Source: Bordetella parapertussis (GTDB lineage: Bacteria; Acidobacteriota; Terriglobia; Bryobacterales; Bryobacteraceae). Taken from it: DNA of 64,000 bases. The position numbers were made by a program, and so were the translations under genes. Positions 27,373 to 36,026 of the stretch are shown piece after piece. A model generated the notes under the pieces. It searched no databases. It worked only from the letters and a program-made list of their open reading frames with translations, and was not told the DNA's origin. The stretch is taken from assembly GCA_943328975.2 (NCBI GenBank), contig CALQCC020000001.1, forward strand, positions 1-64,000, written 5' to 3'. Numbering within the stretch: position 1 is the first letter of the stretch; each line of letters opens with the position of its first letter.

Positions 27373-28683
27373 ATGAAAACTGCAACGTCTGCGACGATCC
27401 TTATTCTCTCCGCGTTCGTGTCAGCGACCCTCTCCTTCGCCGCTGACCCGCCACCCACCTTCAGCAAGGACATCGCCCCGATCTTCCAAGCCCGCTGCGA
27501 GGAGTGCCACCGCCCTGGAACCGCAGCGCCCATGTCTCTCGTCACGTATGAAGAAACCCGCCCGTGGGCCAAGTCCATCAAGGAACGCGTCGTGCGGCGC
27601 GAGATGCCGCCTTGGCACATCGACAAGAACGTCGGCGTGAAACACTTTGAGAACGACCGCTCCCTCACGGACGCGCAGATCGACACCATCGTCCGCTGGG
27701 TGGATTCCGGAGCCGCCAAGGGCGACCTCAAAGATCTCCCCACCGCGAAACAATGGCCGAAAGACAACTCTTGGGTCACGGCGAAAAACTTCGGCGAGCC
27801 CGACTTCGTCGTCAGTTCCGACCCCTACACCATGCCCGCGCACGGTCAGGACGTCTGGTGGAAACCCATCACCCCGCTTCCCCTGACCGAGCCTCGCTGG
27901 GTCCGCGCCGTTGAGATCCGCCCCGCCACACTCGCCGGACGCAAGATTACACATCACGCCCGCGCCGATCTCGAACAGGACGATCCCACCGATCTCACCC
28001 GCAATCCGAACGATCGCGGCATCCGCCCCGCAGGGTTCTTAATGGAATGGGCCATCGGCAAACAGAACGACGTCTTTCCTTCCGACACCGGCAAACTGCT
28101 GGTCCCCGGCGCGCAGATCCGCTGGGAAATGCACCTGCACGCCGTCGGAGATGAGATCCGCGACAACGTGGAACTCGCCGTCTGGTTGTATCCCAAAGGT
28201 CAGGAACCCAAGTACAAAACTGCCCTCACATTCTTGTCCGGTACGCCCCGAGTCAACGGCTCGCAACTTATCGACATTCCACCCAACTCCACCGCCCAGA
28301 CCTCTGGCATCACGGTGCTCAAGCAGCCCGCGCGGCTCGACAACTATCAGCCCCACATGCACCTGCGCGGAAAAGCGATGCTCATGGAAGCGATCCTCCC
28401 CAGCGGAACCACGCAGACCCTGAGCTACGTCAACAACTTCAACTTCAACTGGATGAACAACTATATCTATGCTCCCGACGAAGCCCCCATCCTGCCCGCT
28501 GGAACCATGATCCGAATCACCGCGTGGTACGACAACACGTCTGCGAATCGCAACAACCCGGACCCCGATCAATGGGTCGGCTTCGGTGATCGCACGGTCG
28601 ACGAGATGTCCCACGCGTGGGTCAACGTGACCTACTTGCCCGAAAAGGACTATCAAGAGTTGCTCGCGAAAAAATCCAGATGA
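27373..28683 (+). CDS. Secreted protein with c-type heme site and copper type II monooxygenase-like domain
   Basis: A 436-residue exported protein. After a signal peptide (to about residue 23) a short cytochrome-type domain has RCEECHRPGTAAPM, a CxxCH heme site, and a distal PPWH. The remainder carries His pairs in KITHHARADL and MHLHAVGDE, then QPHMHLRGKAML, in the order found in ascorbate-dependent (PHM-like) copper monooxygenases. The substrate is unknown. Its stop overlaps the next start (ATGA), so it forms an operon with the two genes that follow. Confidence 0.7.
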   Translation: MKTATSATILILSAFVSATLSFAADPPPTFSKDIAPIFQARCEECHRPGTAAPMSLVTYEETRPWAKSIKERVVRREMPPWHIDKNVGVKHFENDRSLTDAQIDTIVRWVDSGAAKGDLKDLPTAKQWPKDNSWVTAKNFGEPDFVVSSDPYTMPAHGQDVWWKPITPLPLTEPRWVRAVEIRPATLAGRKITHHARADLEQDDPTDLTRNPNDRGIRPAGFLMEWAIGKQNDVFPSDTGKLLVPGAQIRWEMHLHAVGDEIRDNVELAVWLYPKGQEPKYKTALTFLSGTPRVNGSQLIDIPPNSTAQTSGITVLKQPARLDNYQPHMHLRGKAMLMEAILPSGTTQTLSYVNNFNFNWMNNYIYAPDEAPILPAGTMIRITAWYDNTSANRNNPDPDQWVGFGDRTVDEMSHAWVNVTYLPEKDYQELLAKKSR

Positions 28684-29483
28684 AGCGCGCCGTTCTAGCA
28701 GTCATCCTGGCAAGTTGCCTCCACGCCCAAACCGCGCGCCTCCCCATGGAGCCTCTGCGCGATTCCGGCCAGAGCGTCACCGGTGCCTTCGAGGGCTGGT
28801 TCAAAAACGCCGACGGATCTTTCAGCCTGCTGCTCGGCTACTTCAATCGAAACCTGAAACAAGACCTCGACATTCCCGTGGGACCGAACAACAGCATCAC
28901 TCCCGGCGGTCCCGACCGAGGCCAGCCCACGCACTTCCTAGCAGGACGCCAGTGGGGCACGTTCGTCGTCACAGTCCCCAAGGATTTCGGCACCGGCAAA
29001 CTCACCTGGACCATCGCAGCCAACGGTCAGCCAACAACCGTTCCACTCAGCCTGAACCCTCTCTGGGAGATCTCCCCGTTCTCAGAAACCGGCATCGGCA
29101 ACACCCCTCCGCTAGTCACCTTTGATACGCAGGCGTTTATCCAGGGCCCGAAATCCACCCTGGGGCTCACTTTAACTGCAGCGGTTGGAAAGCCCCTGGC
29201 GATCTCGCTACGAGTCACCGATGACGCCAAAGTTGGACGCGGCGCGATCCCTCCCACCACGCCCCCCGTCACCGTGACTTGGACCAAGTTTCGCGGGCCC
29301 GGCAGCGTAACATTCACCAAGCCAGTACTAGACCAGGGCAGGGCATCCACCACCGCCACCTTCACTGATCCTGGCGACTACACCCTTCTATTGGTCGCGA
29401 ACGACTGGTCCGGAGACGGTGGACGCGGTTTCCAATGCTGCTGGACCACCGCGCAAGTAAAGGTTTCCGTCCGAGCCCAGTAA
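28680..29483 (+). CDS. Secreted hypothetical protein, operon partner of the heme/copper protein
   Basis: A 267-residue protein beginning MKRAVLAVILASCLHAQ, a signal peptide. The start overlaps the preceding stop in an ATGA, and an in-frame upstream extension has no merit. The mature domain is beta-strand rich, opens with GAFEGWFKNADGSFSLLLGY, and ends in an Ig-like segment (RASTTATFTDPGDYTLLLVA) that suggests a surface or periplasmic binding protein. No family was recognised. Translational coupling implies a joint task with the heme/copper protein. Confidence 0.55.
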   Translation: MKRAVLAVILASCLHAQTARLPMEPLRDSGQSVTGAFEGWFKNADGSFSLLLGYFNRNLKQDLDIPVGPNNSITPGGPDRGQPTHFLAGRQWGTFVVTVPKDFGTGKLTWTIAANGQPTTVPLSLNPLWEISPFSETGIGNTPPLVTFDTQAFIQGPKSTLGLTLTAAVGKPLAISLRVTDDAKVGRGAIPPTTPPVTVTWTKFRGPGSVTFTKPVLDQGRASTTATFTDPGDYTLLLVANDWSGDGGRGFQCCWTTAQVKVSVRAQ

Positions 29484-29496
29484 CCCCTTTGCCAGC

Positions 29497-29502
29497 TATA
29501 AT
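29497..29502 (+). promoter_or_regulatory. TATAAT -10 box just before the lipoprotein GTG
   Basis: A perfect TATAAT ends 8 bases before the GTG at 29510. No Shine-Dalgarno sequence lies between, so the mRNA could be leaderless. The -35 region is weak. Confidence 0.4.
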
Positions 29503-29509
29503 CAAGACT

Positions 29510-29995
29510 GTGAAACAAGCCTTGTTGGTTTCCCTGACCCTGGCCGCCGCGCTCTTCGGAGCTGTCGCCTGCTCCAGCGCAAACATTGATAACAAAGACG
29601 CCGTGCGTGCCGCGATGATTGAGTATCTGGAGAAAACGAAGGCTTCCACCGGTATCGATCCGAATGCCATGGACATCAAAGTCGACGCCGTCCAGTTCGA
29701 ACGCGACACCGCCCGCGCCAGCGTTTCGTTCTTGATCAAAGGTTCCGATCAAGGTATGCAAGGCAACTACACGCTGACCCGCGATGGCAACAAATGGGGC
29801 AACGTCACCCGCCAGAACATGACCGCCGCACCGCACGGTGGAGTTCCCGGAGAAGTACCTCCGGCCGCCGGCGTCGGAACCGGCGCGGCTCCTGCCCCCT
29901 CGCAAGGCAAGGAACCGCTGCTTCCCGTACCGCTGCCCGGAACCCAACAAGCCTTACCCGCCGGACACCCCGCCGTCCCCGCAGGAACCAAATAG
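29510..29995 (+). CDS. Lipoprotein of unknown function
   Basis: A 161-residue protein from a GTG. The signal peptide is MKQALLVSLTLAAALFGAVAC, ending in the lipobox AVAC, so it should be lipidated on that cysteine. The mature part is about 75 residues of alpha/beta character (AVRAAMIEYLEKTKASTGI) then a Pro/Ala/Gly-rich tail (PPAAGVGTGAAPAPS). I do not know the family. The upstream in-frame ATG at 29435 would begin inside the previous gene and lacks a signal peptide. Its stop overlaps the GTG of the following flavoprotein. Confidence 0.6.
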   Translation: MKQALLVSLTLAAALFGAVACSSANIDNKDAVRAAMIEYLEKTKASTGIDPNAMDIKVDAVQFERDTARASVSFLIKGSDQGMQGNYTLTRDGNKWGNVTRQNMTAAPHGGVPGEVPPAAGVGTGAAPAPSQGKEPLLPVPLPGTQQALPAGHPAVPAGTK

Positions 29996-31182
29996 TGAAG
30001 ACAGTCGCCGTGCTCGGCGGCGGACCCGCTGGTGCGTCCGCAGCCGAGCGTCTCGCTCGCGCGGGCCTCAAAACGATCCTCTTCGATGAGAAACTCGCGT
30101 GGGAGAAACCCTGCGGCGGCGGACTCACCTACAAAGCCTATAGCGAGTATCCGTACCTGCTCGATAACGACTGCCCCAAGAAGCTCGTTCACGAAACCGT
30201 GATTGGCGCACCCAACGCCGGCGAAGCCAAGATGACGCTGGAGCATCCCTTGGTGATCTACTCCCGCTTCGAGCTGAATCGTATGTTGCTCGAACGCGCC
30301 GAACGCGCCGGTACCGAAATCGAGAAGACCCGCGTCCTGAACATTGAGCAACGCGAAACGGGTTGGAAGTTGCAGACCAAGCACGGCACGGCCGAAGCCG
30401 ACTTTTTGATCGTTGGCACCGGAGCCCGCAATCCCCTCCGCAGCGTCGGCACCGAATATCGAGCCGCCGATACCATGAGCGCGCTGGGCTACTACGTGCC
30501 CGCGCAACAGGAACGCGTCGACATCCAGTTCCTTGAAAACCTGGAAGGCTACATCTGGGTCTTCCCCCGCGCCGGTCATCTCTCGGTCGGCATCTGCGGC
30601 AAAGGCGAACCCGCCCACGTCCTGCGCACACGCCTCGAACGTTACATGGATGAGCGCGGCATCCCCCGCAAGGAAGCCACTTTCTATAGCCACATGCTCC
30701 CGTCCCTTGAAACATCCGGATGGAAGAGCAATCGCCTGGCAGGTCAAGGCTGGCTCGCCGTCGGCGATGCCGCTGGCTTGGTCGATCCTATCACCGGCGA
30801 AGGCCTGTTCTATGCGATCCGCTCCGGCGACTTGGCCAGCCGAGCCGTCCTCAACGACGCCCAAGGTCTCAACGAAAAAGCCGAAGCTTATCGCGCCGCC
30901 ATCTCTCATGAATTCGCAGCCGACCTCGAGTTCGCCGCCATGCTCGCCAAACGCGTATTCCTCGGCCGCTTCCTGTTCAAGTCCGTCCCCCAACGCATGG
31001 TCCACTTCATGCAGCGCAGCCCCCGCTTCCGCGCGTTGATGCAGGATCTCTTCGCCGGCACGCAGTCCTATAGCGAACTCCGGGGCCGCCTCTTGCGCAA
31101 TCTCAACGGCACACTGCAGGAAGTCCTCATGCAGTTCTTCCTCGACCGCGTAATCCCCAATAGCTCCCGCGTCACGCCATAG
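29995..31182 (+). CDS. Geranylgeranyl reductase family FAD-dependent oxidoreductase
   Basis: A 395-residue flavoprotein. The Rossmann FAD motif is VLGGGPAGASAAERLARAG near the N-terminus, followed by FDEKLAWEKPCGGGL, typical of the geranylgeranyl reductase/GGR family, and GDAAGLVDPITGEGLFYAI near residue 255 for the second FAD contact. Members reduce isoprenoid double bonds or hydroxylate rings. The start is a GTG overlapping the lipoprotein's TAG stop (one base). A longer antisense frame exists on the other strand but has no domain support. Confidence 0.87.
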   Translation: MKTVAVLGGGPAGASAAERLARAGLKTILFDEKLAWEKPCGGGLTYKAYSEYPYLLDNDCPKKLVHETVIGAPNAGEAKMTLEHPLVIYSRFELNRMLLERAERAGTEIEKTRVLNIEQRETGWKLQTKHGTAEADFLIVGTGARNPLRSVGTEYRAADTMSALGYYVPAQQERVDIQFLENLEGYIWVFPRAGHLSVGICGKGEPAHVLRTRLERYMDERGIPRKEATFYSHMLPSLETSGWKSNRLAGQGWLAVGDAAGLVDPITGEGLFYAIRSGDLASRAVLNDAQGLNEKAEAYRAAISHEFAADLEFAAMLAKRVFLGRFLFKSVPQRMVHFMQRSPRFRALMQDLFAGTQSYSELRGRLLRNLNGTLQEVLMQFFLDRVIPNSSRVTP

Positions 31183-31307
31183 CTCGCCGAGCTTTCCTGC
31201 TAACATTGGACCCATAGGCGGTCACCCTCGGAAGGCCGCCGATTCCCCGTCCGAATCGATTCTGTCCCATCGCGGATTCCGTTCCCGCAGATTCAAAGGT
31301 GTTCCCC

Positions 31308-32141
31308 ATGCAGTTCCGAGCCGGTTACGAACTTGTCTATAACTTTCCACAACCGACGCCACTCATCCTGGTCGTCAATGTCCACGAATCCCGAGCCGCC
31401 GACATCCTCGTCCCCGACCAACTCTTCACCGAACCGGCCATCTCCATCAGCCCCTATCGCGATGCCTTCGGCAACCACTGCCACCGAGGCTTGGCGCCCG
31501 CGGGTCGACTCCGCCTGACCGCAAATTGCGTGGTCCAGGACAGCGGCCAACCCGACGAAGCTATATCCGGCGCTGAGCAACATTCCGTGGAAGATCTGCC
31601 CACCGATACCCTCGTGTTCCTGCTCGGCAGCCGCTATTGCGAAACCGACTTATTGACTGACGTGGCCTGGCAACTCTTCGGCGGAACACTCCCGGGCTAC
31701 CAACGGGTGCAGGCGATCTGCGACTACGTGCACAACCACATTACGTTCAACTACCAGAACGCCAGCGCCACCCGAACCGCAGCGGAAGTCTTCCGTGGAC
31801 GCACCGGCGTCTGCCGCGATTTTACCCATCTCGCCGTCGCCCTCTGCCGCTGCATGAATATTCCAGCGCGCTACTGCACCGGCTACCTCAGTGATCTCGG
31901 AACCCCCCTGCCGTATCCCTCCGGCGACTTCGCTGCTTGGTTCGAGGCCTATATCGGCGGTCGCTGGCACATGTTCGATCCCCGCAACAACGTGCCGCGC
32001 ATCGGTCGCATCCTGATGGCCCGCGGCCGCGATGCTTCCGACGTTGCGATCACCACCACCTTCGGACCCAACACACTGGAACGCTTCAGCGTCTGGACCG
32101 ACCAGATCCCCGACGGCGCGTCTCTGGAAGCGGCCTGCTGA
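31308..32141 (+). CDS. Transglutaminase-like cysteine peptidase family protein
   Basis: A 277-residue cytosolic protein. The core has GRTGVCRDFTHLAVALCRC (nucleophile Cys), then NIPARYCTGYL, and FAAWFEAYIGGRWHMFDPR, which contains the His and Asp of the transglutaminase-like triad. Bacterial members are usually peptidases or amidases. An ATG three codons upstream at 31299 is possible. Its TGA overlaps the ATG of a second transglutaminase gene (TGATG), so the two are translationally coupled. Confidence 0.85.
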   Translation: MQFRAGYELVYNFPQPTPLILVVNVHESRAADILVPDQLFTEPAISISPYRDAFGNHCHRGLAPAGRLRLTANCVVQDSGQPDEAISGAEQHSVEDLPTDTLVFLLGSRYCETDLLTDVAWQLFGGTLPGYQRVQAICDYVHNHITFNYQNASATRTAAEVFRGRTGVCRDFTHLAVALCRCMNIPARYCTGYLSDLGTPLPYPSGDFAAWFEAYIGGRWHMFDPRNNVPRIGRILMARGRDASDVAITTTFGPNTLERFSVWTDQIPDGASLEAAC

Positions 32142-33007
32142 TGTCATTACTCACGGTGAGCCATTCCACCGTCTATCGCTACAAAGAACCGGTCGGCCTA
32201 GGCGAACATCGAATGATGTTCCGCCCACGCGAAAGTCACGATCTGCGCCTGCTCCGCACCGGCCTCCTCATTACCCCGCAGCCCGCCGAACTGCGTTGGC
32301 TGCACGATCCCTTTGATAACTCCGTCGCTGTGGCCACATTTGAAGGCACCACCGAAGAGCTTCGCTTTGAGAGCACGGTCACACTCGAACACTTCGAGAA
32401 TTCCCCGCTAGAGTATCCGCTCGAAGATTACGCCCAGACCTACCCCTTCAAATACGCCGACGAAGACTTCCCCAATCTGGAGCGCGCTCTGGCCCATCAT
32501 TACCGCAGCAAAGAAGTTGCAGAGTGGGCTCTGCAGTTTCTCGATTCCTCGGATGCCACCGGCACCATGAAGATTCTGCGAGCCATGACCAGCGGCATCC
32601 GCGACCAGTTCACTTATACCTGTCGCATCGAAAAAGGCGTGCAGACGCCCGAAGTGACCTTGCTCGAAGGGAAGGGAAGTTGCCGGGACTTTGCGGTCCT
32701 GATGATGGAAGCTGCTCGATCCCTAGGCATCGCCGCGCGCTTCGTAAGCGGCTACATCTTCACCCCGAATGCATCGGGCCTAGCAGGCGGCGGCGCCACT
32801 CACGCGTGGATGCAGGCCTATCTCCCCGGTGCCGGCTGGATCGATTTCGATCCCACCAATAGCATCATCGGCAATCGCAACTTAATCCGCGTAGCTGTGG
32901 CCTGGTCTCCCGAACAAGTGTTGCCCCTCTGGGGAACCTACGCGGGTCCTCCGAACGCCTGCGTCGGCATGGACGTCACCGTAAACGTTTCCGAAGCCGT
33001 GGTCTAG
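32141..33007 (+). CDS. Second transglutaminase-like protein with bacterial N-terminal domain
   Basis: A 288-residue protein whose first 150 residues are a beta-rich 'bacterial transglutaminase-like N-terminal' domain (HSTVYRYKEPVGLGEHRMM, then PRESHDLRL). The catalytic core follows with EGKGSCRDFAVLMMEAARSLG, then GATHAWMQAYLPGAGWIDFDPT, giving Cys, His and Asp. It is paralogous to the gene before it. The start overlaps that stop by one base, and the N-formylglutamate amidohydrolase gene follows 2 bases after it, so the three form one operon. Confidence 0.87.
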   Translation: MSLLTVSHSTVYRYKEPVGLGEHRMMFRPRESHDLRLLRTGLLITPQPAELRWLHDPFDNSVAVATFEGTTEELRFESTVTLEHFENSPLEYPLEDYAQTYPFKYADEDFPNLERALAHHYRSKEVAEWALQFLDSSDATGTMKILRAMTSGIRDQFTYTCRIEKGVQTPEVTLLEGKGSCRDFAVLMMEAARSLGIAARFVSGYIFTPNASGLAGGGATHAWMQAYLPGAGWIDFDPTNSIIGNRNLIRVAVAWSPEQVLPLWGTYAGPPNACVGMDVTVNVSEAVV

Positions 33008-33009
33008 CG

Positions 33010-33741
33010 ATGACCCTTCGCCCGCAAGGTTCCGGTAGCATCGTCCTCTTTTGCGATCACGCCAGCAATCACATACCATCGGAGTTGTACGAACTCGGTC
33101 TGCCCCCCAGCGAGCTTGCACGACACATCGCTTGGGACATCGGCGCAGTAGGCGTAACCGAAGCGCTCTCCGAAATCTTCGACGCTCCGGCCATCTTATG
33201 CGATAACTCGCGCCTGGTGATCGACTGCAACCGCCAACTCACCCGCCCGGATCTCATCCCCGAAGTGAGCGACGGCACCGTCATCTTCGGCAATCAAAAC
33301 CTCAGCGACGCAGCCAAAGCCGCCCGCATCGAGCAATATTTTCAGCCCTATCACGACGCCGTCGAAGCCGTGTTCTTGGAACGCGAAGCGGGAGCTGTCG
33401 CAAGCATCGCCGTTTCCATCCACTCCATGACCCCAGCACTGGCCGGCAGCGAAAGACCATGGCAGGTATCGCTCTCCAGCTACGCCGACCGCCGCCTCAC
33501 CGACCCCATGTTAGCCGCGCTACGCCGACCCGGCGACGTAATCGTAGGCGACAACCAGCCCTATGATCTAGATCCCGTCATGGACTACAGCACCCCCTTC
33601 CACGCAATAAGGCGAGGCCTGCTGCATCTACAAATCGAAATTCGCCAGGACGAAATCGCAGACGCACCCAGTCAGCAACGATGGGCCCAGCGCCTGGCCC
33701 AATCCCTACGGGAAGCTTTTATCGGTGCGATTGCGGGCTAG
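33010..33741 (+). CDS. N-formylglutamate amidohydrolase family protein
   Basis: A 243-residue protein of the HutG-like N-formylglutamate deformylase family (also predicted to remove N-formyl or amide groups from peptides). Motifs are FCDHASNHIPSEL near residue 16 and ARHIAWDIGAVGV near 37, plus SIHSMTPALAG and DNQPYDLDPVMDYSTPFHA. The usual length is about 250. It is the third gene of the transglutaminase operon. Its last codons and stop lie inside a copy of the 69-base direct repeat, so that repeat probably supplied its C-terminus. Confidence 0.88.
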   Translation: MTLRPQGSGSIVLFCDHASNHIPSELYELGLPPSELARHIAWDIGAVGVTEALSEIFDAPAILCDNSRLVIDCNRQLTRPDLIPEVSDGTVIFGNQNLSDAAKAARIEQYFQPYHDAVEAVFLEREAGAVASIAVSIHSMTPALAGSERPWQVSLSSYADRRLTDPMLAALRRPGDVIVGDNQPYDLDPVMDYSTPFHAIRRGLLHLQIEIRQDEIADAPSQQRWAQRLAQSLREAFIGAIAG

Positions 33742-33790
33742 CGACCCACACCCCTCAACCGTCCTCCACAACAGCCTTGGCTCCGCGCTC
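33722..33790 (+). repeat. Intergenic direct repeat, copy 1
   Basis: About 69 bases, roughly nine in ten identical by eye to 44844-44912 and in the same orientation. Shared blocks include ATTGCGGGCTAGCGACC and AACAGCCTTGGCTCCGCG. Copy 1 begins inside the N-formylglutamate amidohydrolase gene and includes its TAG stop. Confidence 0.8.
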
Positions 33791-33802
33791 GAATTCCCAC
33801 GC

Positions 33803-34561
33803 CTACTGCGCCGTCCATCCCCCATCGATCAAAACGTCCGTCCCCGTAATAAAGCCCGCATGGGGCGAACACAAGTAAGCCGCCAACTTCCCAATCTCCT
33901 CCGGATTCCCCCACCGCCCCAGCGGAATCCGCGACGTAAACTGATTGCTCACCTGCGGATCGTTCATGAGCGGCGTGTTCATCTCCGTAGCAAACGGCCC
34001 TGGACTAATCGCGACCACAGTGATCCCATCCGGAGCCAACTCCAGCGCCAGCGCCTTCGTGAACCCCAGCAACCCAGCCTTGCTAGCCGAGTAAGCTGCA
34101 CGCCCCGGAATCGACACATGGCTCATCATCGACGCCAGATTGATGATGCGTCCATAGTCGCGCCCCTTCATGCCAGGAACAAACGCGCGGCACATCAGGA
34201 ACGCGCTTGTCAGATTCGTCGCCAGCACCTGATTCCACTCTGCCAGCGTGAAATGCTCCACCGATTTGCGAATGTTGATCCCCGCGTTGTTCACCAAAAT
34301 GTCCACCGGCCCTATCCGGCCGTGAATATCTTGCTGCAGTTGGAACACCTGCTTCTCATCGGTGACGTCCGCGGGAAACGCCGAGACCTCGGCCCCGGTC
34401 GCCCGAACCTCTTCCGCCGCCGAAGCCAGCACGTACTTATCGCGAGCCACCAGAATGATGTTCGCCCCCGCCGCCCCCAGCGCCGTCGCAATCGCCTTGC
34501 CCAACCCGCGATTCCCGCCCGTGATCACCGCCGTGCGGCCCTTCAACTCCTTGGCTTTCAT
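33803..34561 (-). CDS. SDR-family NAD(P)-dependent oxidoreductase
   Basis: A classical short-chain dehydrogenase of 252 residues. It has the cofactor motif TGGNRGLGKAIA (GxxxGxG), the NNAG structural motif as VNNAGINIRKS, the catalytic YxxxK as AAYSASKAG, and PGPFATEM. It most resembles gluconate/glucose 5-dehydrogenase-like members. The start is the ATG at 34561 (MKAKELKGRTAVITGG). It is divergent from the MFS gene, 105 bases away, which could share a regulatory region. Confidence 0.9.
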   Translation of the reverse strand: MKAKELKGRTAVITGGNRGLGKAIATALGAAGANIILVARDKYVLASAAEEVRATGAEVSAFPADVTDEKQVFQLQQDIHGRIGPVDILVNNAGINIRKSVEHFTLAEWNQVLATNLTSAFLMCRAFVPGMKGRDYGRIINLASMMSHVSIPGRAAYSASKAGLLGFTKALALELAPDGITVVAISPGPFATEMNTPLMNDPQVSNQFTSRIPLGRWGNPEEIGKLAAYLCSPHAGFITGTDVLIDGGWTAQ

Positions 34562-34666
34562 GCGGCCATTGTAGCGATTCATACTGGCAGTCGGCTTGCT
34601 CCGCAAGCCCCTCACCCAAGTCATGTCGCATTGACTCTCTGAACGCGACCCGCTAGAATTCAGTCC

Positions 34667-36022
34667 TTGCCCGCAGAAACTGATCCCGCCGCCAGCGCCC
34701 CGCCGCCAGTCAAATCCGCGGAGAGCCTAGCCTATGAATGGTATGTCGTCGGCGCTCTGACGTCGCTCTACACCCTCTCCTACATCGATCGAACCATTCT
34801 CGGCTTGCTCATTGGTCCCATCAAGCGCGACCTCGGGATCAACGATACGCAAGTCGGCCTCCTGACCGGCCTCGCATTCTCGGTTTTTTACACCTTGGTC
34901 GGACTGCCGATCGGGCGTTTGGTTGATACCAAGAACCGCCGCAACCTGATTGCCATAGGTCTCGTCGTCTGGTGCTGCTTCACCTCGGCCGGCGCCGCCA
35001 CCAAAAGCTACGCAACATTGTTCCTCGCCCGAGTCGGTGTAGGCGTCGGTGAATCGAGCCTCTCACCCGCGGCCTACTCGGTGATCGCCGATTACTTCCC
35101 GAAGCGTTTGCTCGGCGTCGCCATCAGCGTCTTCTACATGGGCGTGTTCCTCGGGTCGAGCCTCGCACTGCTGGTAGGAGGCATGATTGTCCAGGCGCTG
35201 TCCCAGACGCCCACGCTCACTCTGCCCATTCTCGGGACCATCGCGTCCTGGCGCGCCACCTTCCTGTTGGTCGGTATGCCCGGATTCCTGTTCGTCTTGC
35301 TCGTCTACACCATCCGCGAACCCAAGCGCCGTGGCCTCATTCAAAGCGCCTCAGGCGGAACCGATCTTCCTCTCAGCGAGACCATCGCGCAGATGAAGCT
35401 GCGCTGGGAATCGCTCCTCGGCATCTCCATCGCCATGGTGTTTCAGTCCATGTGCACCTTCGCCCTCATCTCCTGGGGACCGCAGTTCTTCCAACGCATT
35501 CACGGATGGAACGCGGCCGAGGCCGGTCGCGCGTTTGCCGGCATTCTATTGGTGTTCGGCTGCGGCGGCATGCTCTGCGGCGGCAAATTGAGCGATCACT
35601 GGCATAAGCAAGGAATGGCCGAAAGTCCTCTGCGCGTAGGCATGATCGGCGCCATCGGAACCGCGATATTCCTGGGCCCCGCCTTCGCGATGCAAAACCC
35701 CTACTGGACCCTCGCCCTGGCCGGACCCGGCCTCTTCTGCGCCGCTCTACCCATGGGCATCTCCGTCGCCGCGCTGCAGCGAATCTTCCCCAACCAAGTG
35801 CGCGGACAAGTGTCCGCCTTCTTCTTGTTCATCCTCAACCTGGGCGGCTACCCTTTAGGCACGATGATGCCCGGCGTGTTCAACAACTATTACTTCCACG
35901 ACGAAAAGATGCTGGGCCCTTCCATGGCGATTACAATTGGAATTGGAGCCGTATTCATGCTGATTCTATTTGTCCTCACCATCCGACCCTACAAGCGTCA
36001 TTTCCAAATGATGGCCGCATAG
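34667..36022 (+). CDS. MFS transporter, spinster-like
   Basis: A 451-residue membrane protein with twelve predicted helices. MFS motifs are visible: YIDRTILGLLIGPIKRDLG, VGLPIGRLVDTKNRRN in the loop between helices 2 and 3, and GVGESSLSPAAYSVIADYF. The pattern matches the spinster branch, whose bacterial members move aromatic acids or other organic acids. The start is a TTG, with no better ATG upstream. It lies 4 bases before the feruloyl-CoA-synthase-like gene. Confidence 0.88.
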   Translation: MPAETDPAASAPPPVKSAESLAYEWYVVGALTSLYTLSYIDRTILGLLIGPIKRDLGINDTQVGLLTGLAFSVFYTLVGLPIGRLVDTKNRRNLIAIGLVVWCCFTSAGAATKSYATLFLARVGVGVGESSLSPAAYSVIADYFPKRLLGVAISVFYMGVFLGSSLALLVGGMIVQALSQTPTLTLPILGTIASWRATFLLVGMPGFLFVLLVYTIREPKRRGLIQSASGGTDLPLSETIAQMKLRWESLLGISIAMVFQSMCTFALISWGPQFFQRIHGWNAAEAGRAFAGILLVFGCGGMLCGGKLSDHWHKQGMAESPLRVGMIGAIGTAIFLGPAFAMQNPYWTLALAGPGLFCAALPMGISVAALQRIFPNQVRGQVSAFFLFILNLGGYPLGTMMPGVFNNYYFHDEKMLGPSMAITIGIGAVFMLILFVLTIRPYKRHFQMMAA

Positions 36023-36026
36023 CCAC

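Noticed and set aside
29767-31215. A 482-codon frame on the minus strand over the geranylgeranyl-reductase-like gene
   Set aside because: It is exactly antisense to a gene with clear FAD motifs and shows no family features; high-GC codon structure produces such shadows.
31217-31240. Possible terminator hairpin with arms GGCGG and CCGCC after the flavoprotein gene
   Set aside because: Loop is long, stem short, and no T-run follows.
33725-34642. A 305-codon plus-strand frame over the SDR gene
   Set aside because: Composed of Arg/His-rich low-complexity sequence; the SDR motifs lie on the other strand.
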